Positions 55,257 to 60,000 of a stretch of 60,000 nucleotides of DNA are shown here, piece after piece (the first letter of the stretch is position 1; every line of letters starts with the position of its first letter). The DNA lies in contig JACVTC010000156.1 in assembly GCA_016946835.1 (NCBI GenBank), forward strand, positions 1 to 60,000, in the 5' to 3' direction. Made by a program: the position numbers and the translations under genes. The notes under the pieces are model-generated. The model was not told the origin of the DNA and searched no databases. It worked only from the letters and a program-made list of their open reading frames with translations. The DNA is from Neocallimastix lanati (nom. inval.) (Eukaryota; Neocallimastigomycota; Neocallimastigomycetes; Neocallimastigales; Neocallimastigaceae).

Positions 55257-56236
55257 TGTAAAATATTTAATAATTTGAATACGTATTTAAATGTAATGTA
55301 ATGTAAATTATTGTAATTATTGTGGATAAAAATGTTTTCCAAATTTTTAATATAAATTTAAATGTATTCCAAATTATTAATTTAAATAATTTTCTCAAAA
55401 ATGTATGACTAAATTATTTGGGGAATTTACATCATTATTACTCACTTTGAATCATGAAACTTTGTAAATTAAAAATAATTAGTCATGAAACTTGTAAATT
55501 AAAAATAATTAGTCATAAATTAGTTAAATTAAAATAATCAAAGAAAAATTGCCTTTTCCGTTTGTTTACAAAAACTTGCCGTTTTGTTTATTTATTTTTA
55601 GAAATATTAGATAGTTTGAAATAGTTTTTATATTAAAATAACTCATAAAAATTCATGTAATTTATTATTAAATGTAATTACAAATATATAATAATATTTT
55701 AGTTAGTTTATTACAATCTATTCAATTTAAATTTTAATTTTCAAAAAGTATAAAAAGAGTTAATTTTCAACTATTGAACGATAGTTGGAAAATAGTATAG
55801 AAAATAGTATAGAAAATAGTATAGAAAATAGTATAGTTTAGTTAGAAAATAGAATAGTATAGGAAATATTATAGATAAGATAGATAGTACAAATTTTATA
55901 TTTTAATAATTAGTATTATAACTATTATTAGAATAGTTATTTTTTTTTATAAAACAAATTTTATTTTAAATTTTATTTTAAAATCTTAACTGCTAGTAGG
56001 CTTTCCGGTAAAGGACCCTACGGTACCCAGTTAAGTGATTGTTGATTTGAGAATAGTTAAATTCAATAAATAAGAAATATTAATAAAAGGATTTTCTTTA
56101 TAAAACAAAAAATTAAATTAGTTTTTTTTTGTTTTAGTGTTTTAGTTAATTATTAATTATAGTGTTGATATAATAAAATAGTGTAAAATAAGTAATAGTC
56201 TATCCTCGCCGACCTAAACTATTAGTTTATTTTACA
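55257..56236 (+). repeat. 3' LTR of element G
   Basis: 980 bp, apparently identical to the 5' LTR, preceded by AGAGGGGCA and followed by CATGG. Confidence 0.96.
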
Positions 56237-56561
56237 CATGGTCCGCCTCCAGGATTCGGATACCAGACGAATCTAACAGTTAGGCATAACTTATACTAAA
56301 ATTAAGCAAACTAAACTAAACTAAACTAAATTAAAATAAAATAAAATAAAATAAAAATAATTAATTAACCATTTTATAGTACGAACTTTTTTGAATAAAA
56401 TTACATGATATTAATAAAGTTACATGAATATAATGTATAATAAGAATACATGAATATTAATAATATTTAATAATATAAAATAATATTTAGTAATATTGAT
56501 ATTAATAAATTAATATAAGTTTGATATTAATAAAGTAAAGATTCATTTTCAAGTTTTAATT
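56237..56561. other. Residual locus sequence right of element G
   Basis: 56237-56292 is about half G+C (CATGGTCCGCCTCCAGGATT and onward), unlike everything around it. It is followed by CTAAA and AAAAT microrepeats and AT-rich DNA. The patch begins on the G duplication, so it continued the left flank before G inserted. Origin unknown: host exon, tRNA-related sequence or element remnant. Confidence 0.4.
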
Positions 56562-57215
56562 TTAGTTATTTTTGTTAAATTCTTTTAAGAGTTTAGGGCA
56601 ATTTAAATTTTCTTCGGGTTCCCAAGATGCTTCAGATAAAGGATAGCCTTTCCATTTAATAAGATATTGGGTTTTGCCATAATGTTTTCTTTTATCAAGA
56701 ATTTTTTCAACTTCGTATTCTTCTTCATTGTCAATAATTACCGGTGGTGGTGGTTCTTTCTTTCGTCCAAAGTGATCTTAATAAAATGGTTCAAGTTCAG
56801 AAACATGTATTACAGGATGGATTTTGATTTCTTTTGGTAAGTCTAACTTATATGAAACATGAGAAATTTTCTTAATGATTTTATATGGACCAAGTTTTCT
56901 GGGTTTAAGTTTTTTATTTCCATTATGAATTATAAGTGAACTATTAATCCACACTTTATCACCAGATTCAAAATTTGGAGCTTCAATACGATGTTTGTTT
57001 GCAAATTCTTCTTGCTTTTTTCTTGCTTGTTGTAAATTTCCATTAAGTGTTTTAAATAATTCTGAAAGGTCTTTTGTAAATTCATCAGCTCTAGGAACAT
57101 CTGTACTGTTTGGAATTGATGGTGAATATCTTGGATTATATCCATAGTTTGCATAAAAAGGTGAGTGCTTAATTGATTCTTGAATTGAATTATTATAACT
57201 GAATTCTGCTAGGAA
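56562..57215 (-). pseudogene. H integrase C-terminus with GPY/F module and chromodomain
   Basis: Continues the integrase from FLAEFSYNNS through HSPFYANYGYNPR, a GDKVW segment and LGPYKI, then HPVIHVSELEPFY, where TAA (56780-56778) interrupts it; CAA is the likely ancestor. After the stop the frame continues with a proline run and a clear chromodomain ([27 protein letters not shown]) ending at TAA 56564-56562. Chromodomains direct integration to modified histones in chromoviruses. It is joined to the upstream part by a frameshift near 57215. Confidence 0.85.
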
Positions 57216-58599
57216 TAAAAAACCAATCAGAACCTTTAAAGTTTGAATAACATCTTAAGTATTGTTCAATAACGGAGTTCACCCTCTCCGTTAAACCATT
57301 GGTTTGGTGATGGAAGGGAGAAGCAAGTTTTGTTGTAATATTGAAGGATTTACAAATAGCTGACCAAAATTTTGAAGTGAATTGAGTATCTTTATCGGAA
57401 AAAAAATCGGAGGGTGGTTTATGAATACGGAAGAGGTCATTTATGTCTTTCTTGGGAACAAATAAAACAGAAGCAGCAGCTGGAGATTTAGATTTTCTAA
57501 TAAATTTTTTGTCTTCATTTTCTTTAATATATTTCTTCGAAGCTAGAGATTCTTTTTCAGTTAAGGGGTAGATTGGATCATAATGAAGTTTTTCATTTTG
57601 TTTGAGTTTAATCTCGCTATCAAAAGGACAATAAGGAGGTGATTCATTAGTGCATATTCCACTGAAAGTGTCTATAAATGGAAGTAATTTTTTTGGTAAT
57701 GATTTGCTTATTTTATTATTGATTTCTTCATTTTCATTTTTGTCATTTTGTTTAGTAGTATTTAAAGGAACGTAAGAAGTAAAGGAGTTAGGGATGATTA
57801 AACAATTTTCAACGCAATAATTGGAATTAAATCTTAAGACTTTATTTTTGAAGTCAATATCAGGATTGTGAGTAGAAATCCATTCGAAACCTAAAATAGC
57901 AAAATAAGAAGGAAGGTCAACCACATAGAATTGAGTCTTATATTTATGGTTATTATAAGTGATGGAAATAGGAAGAGTTTTACCAAGAATAGTTTGCTTT
58001 CCACCGATGCCAGATACCTTAGGAAAATTAGTTTTAGTTGAATACGGGATATTATTTTCTTTAATATAGTAGATATCCATTAAATTGATTTGAGAACCAG
58101 TATCGAGAAGAATTTTAGCAGTAGAATTTGTATTATCAATACTTAAAGAAAATTCGTAAATAGGAAGATTTGAGTCAGAAACTCTAGGTCTAGAAATAGG
58201 TTTTGATTCGGGATTAGAAACATAAGTGCTACTTGATGAAGGTTTATTTTTATATTTATTTTTAAGTGGACAATTGTCGAGAGAATGTTCAGAGGATCCA
58301 CAATATAAACAAAGATTTTCTCTTCTTCTTCTTTCTTTTTCTTCTTGAGAAAGAGATCCATGAGGTTTAGATTTAAATTGTTTTTGGAAAAAGAATGATT
58401 TTTTGCCCTTTTTATTTTTATTATTATTACTATTATTTGAATTTTGACCTTGAAGATTGGAGAATTGTCTATGAGTAGAAATACGATTATCGATTCTAGA
58501 TGCAATTGTTTGCATAGCAAGGAGGGTTTGAGGTCCAGGAAACATTTCTAAAATTCTAGTAGCAATATGGTCATGTAGACCGGCAAGAAAGGCGTCCAT
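57193..58599 (-). pseudogene. H gag end, protease, RT start fused to integrase core
   Basis: Reads the end of the capsid (MDAFLAGLHDHIATRI), CCHC knuckle (CLYCGSSEHSLDNC), protease (LLDTGSQINLMD) and the RT lead-in (YPLTEKE, IRKSKSPAAASVLFVPKKD). Near 57440 it then jumps in frame to integrase (FRIHKPPSDFFSDKDTQFTS, HHQTNGLTERVN). About 650 residues of RT, RNase H and integrase N-terminus are absent by comparison with G. The frame is lost after GSDWF. Confidence 0.88.
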
Positions 58600-58660
58600 C
58601 TTGGCTTCTTCATTCCAAGAAGATTCATCGGCGTATTTATTAAATTCTAAAATTTATATT

Positions 58661-59014
58661 TTAGAATTTAATATAATTTCTGACTTCACCAATTCGTTTT
58701 TGTTTGATTGTTCTTAATTTCTGGTTGGCAATAAAGGTAGAATCGTAGCTTCCAAATACTGATTTTAATCTAGCAATGAATTGATTATAATTAAGGAGAC
58801 AAGGATCTTGGTTTTCAATGAGAGTAGCAGCCCAATTCATGGCGTTTCCATACAAACGAGAAATGATATAGATTACTTTAGCTTCATCGTTTGCAAATCT
58901 TTCTGGTTGAATCATAAAAATAAGTTCCATTTTAGCTAGAAATCCTTTAAAGAATCGACGATCACCAGCAAAATCGTCCTTAAAGGTAGGATTTTCTTGA
59001 TTATAGTTGTCCAT
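58661..59014 (-). pseudogene. gag: H gag N-terminal part
   Basis: 117 residues from ATG 59014 (MDNYNQENPTFKDDFAGDRR), capsid-like, ending VRNYIKF* where a short inverted duplication (ATTAAATTCTAAAATATAAA and its mirror, about 58643-58676) breaks the frame. Past it the frame resumes as LEFNKYADESSWNEEAK and joins the 58599 segment. Confidence 0.85.
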
Positions 59015-59027
59015 ATTGGGATGAAGT

Positions 59028-59360
59028 TGTAAGAAAAAGAGAGAGAACTAAAGTATTGTACTACTTTGTTCTTTTTATACATTTACATTTAGAATAGTTA
59101 TTTGATTGGATTAGAATAAAAATTTAATAATAAAAATTTAATAATAAAAATTTAATAATAAAATATAATAAACTATTAAAATATTATTAAGTATTACAAT
59201 ATTAAATAAAAATAATAATTAATACATTTTCTAATTTATTATAACTAAATTTATAATTATTTTAATATTTTAATATTTATTATTTAATTCCACTAATATT
59301 AATAATTTTTAATCTTTAATAATTATATATAATTTTAATTATTTTATTTGTTCCGTAACA
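59028..59360 (-). repeat. Possible 5' LTR of element H
   Basis: On the minus strand it would run TGTTACGGAACA...TTTTTCTTACA, with a TATAAAAAG box (59079-59071) shortly before its end and gag 14 nt beyond. No second copy or duplication was found, so the borders are tentative. Confidence 0.3.
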
Positions 59361-60000
59361 CAATGACAAATGTTGATTATTATCTTAATTTAGAATTTAT
59401 TTCTAAAAGTGATAATAATTTGTCAATTAAAAGGGTAGTTATTAACACAAAAATGTTAATTAAAACACTACAGTTTAAAATAAGAAAAGAATATTTGTTT
59501 TTTGTTTATAATAAAACTTTATTTATCAAAATAAAATTGTACTTTTTATTATTTTGAATATTTATATTCTTAATAAAAAGTATTTAAAATAAATGAGAAT
59601 AAAAGAAAATAATTTATTAAAACTTAAATTTTAAATTTTTAATTCTTGAATTCTGATTTTTTTTATTTTTAAAGAAATATTTACATGTTTTTATATTTTT
59701 CTTTTAAGTTTAAATTATTTAAAATAAAACTATATAATTATTTTAAGTAAACACTTTTAAGATAAAATAAACAATTTTGTTATTATTAATAAGTTTCTTT
59801 TTAATTAATATTAATATCAATTTAAACTGAGATTTAATTTAAAATCGTTAAAGTAAAATAAAAGAATAATTTAATATAAAATACATTGTTCTTTAAATTA
59901 AAATAATATTTATTTAATAATTTTAAATCTTTTAATTTATTTTTATTAAAATATTATTTTATATAATTATCAATAACTAATTAAGAGGGTTATTATTCCA
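59361..60000. other. AT-rich sequence with no recognised feature
   Basis: A 69-codon open frame at 59348-59557 is Lys/Leu/Phe-rich, has no recognisable motif and looks like chance. Nothing else seen. Confidence 0.5.

Larger units (their letters stand above)
49753..56236 (+). mobile_element. Element G: intact single-ORF Ty3/gypsy element of Tf1/sushi type
   Basis: 980-bp LTRs (49753-50732, 55257-56236) look identical by eye, with a perfect CATGG duplication (49748-49752, 56237-56241). One long ORF encodes Gag and Pol together. There is no tRNA-type TGG site; instead 11 bases after the LTR are complementary to a site 34 nt below the LTR TATA box, as in self-primed Tf1. A primer AGAGGGG lies just before the 3' LTR. 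The most recent insertion in the window. Confidence 0.95.
56562..59360 (-). mobile_element. Element H: decayed chromovirus remnant
   Basis: On the minus strand: gag, protease, RT start, integrase part, GPY/F module and chromodomain, interrupted by at least two frame disruptions, a nonsense codon and one large internal deletion. Related to G in domain content (canonical DTGS protease, same RT lead-in) but distinct. Its 3' LTR was not identified; a possible 5' LTR is at 59028-59360. Confidence 0.85.

Noticed and set aside
56930-57154. Minus-strand 74-codon frame in H
   Set aside because: Shadow of the integrase C-terminal frame, which reads NPRYSPSIPN and GDKVW in the correct phase.
59014-59060. 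Self-priming site for H like that of G
   Set aside because: The bases after the possible LTR (ACTTCATCCC) have no complement near the inferred RNA 5' end.
59348-59557. 69-codon plus-strand frame
   Set aside because: Short, Lys/Leu/Phe-rich, no motif or context; consistent with chance in AT-rich DNA.

Overview
The window is a dense nest of LTR retrotransposons from a very AT-rich eukaryote. No host protein-coding gene could be recognised. The extreme AT content, long A/T homopolymers, asparagine runs encoded by AAT repeats, and the number of Ty3/gypsy (Metaviridae-type) lineages suggest an anaerobic gut fungus (Neocallimastigomycota). A dictyostelid-like or other AT-rich protist is not excluded. 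This placement is inference; there is no rRNA or host marker here.

Layout. A (1-8109, +): complete element with LTRs, gag, a -1 frameshift signal and an intact pol. Element 2 (8114-11421, +): LTR-gag-LTR with no pol. 11426-17583: a solo LTR, a noncoding TG...CA unit holding a large imperfect palindrome, and several F-type solo LTRs. 17589-18606: an E-type solo LTR (-). C (18612-26701, -): full-length but broken. D (26706 to about 31.7 kb, -): lacks its 5' part and is split by another solo LTR. 32251-32323: a degenerate tRNA-like gene (-). B (32340-40218, +): young, one frameshift in pol. E (40223-48750, +): full length, one nonsense codon in the integrase. F solo LTR 48757-49734. G (49753-56236, +): intact single-ORF, Tf1/sushi-like element with a self-priming signature. 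H (56562 to about 59360, -): decayed chromovirus fragment with a chromodomain.

How they work. A, B, C and E place gag and pol in overlapping frames (pol is -1). They share a UUUAAAC/U slippery heptamer, a 6-7 nt spacer and a GGGA-CUCCC stem-loop around the gag stop, so Gag-Pol is probably made by programmed -1 frameshifting. Their proteases, and that of D, read D-S/T-C instead of D-S/T-G. Element 2, B, C and D share a 19-nt hairpin 20-21 nt from the 3' LTR. Element 2 also shares the B primer-binding site, so it could be mobilised in trans by a B-like partner. G has 11 bases at its inferred RNA 5' end exactly complementary to the 11 bases after its 5' LTR.

The most striking pattern is where the elements sit. 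Elements of different families abut each other with only a 4-bp spacer (GTTG four times; CAAG; TGGA/TGAA), and F-type LTRs start exactly 6 nt after another LTR end three times. Removing B, E, F and G puts four insertion sites within 19 bp, beginning 13 bp upstream of the tRNA-like gene. This looks like repeated, nucleotide-precise integration at a Pol III-type target, as known for Ty3.
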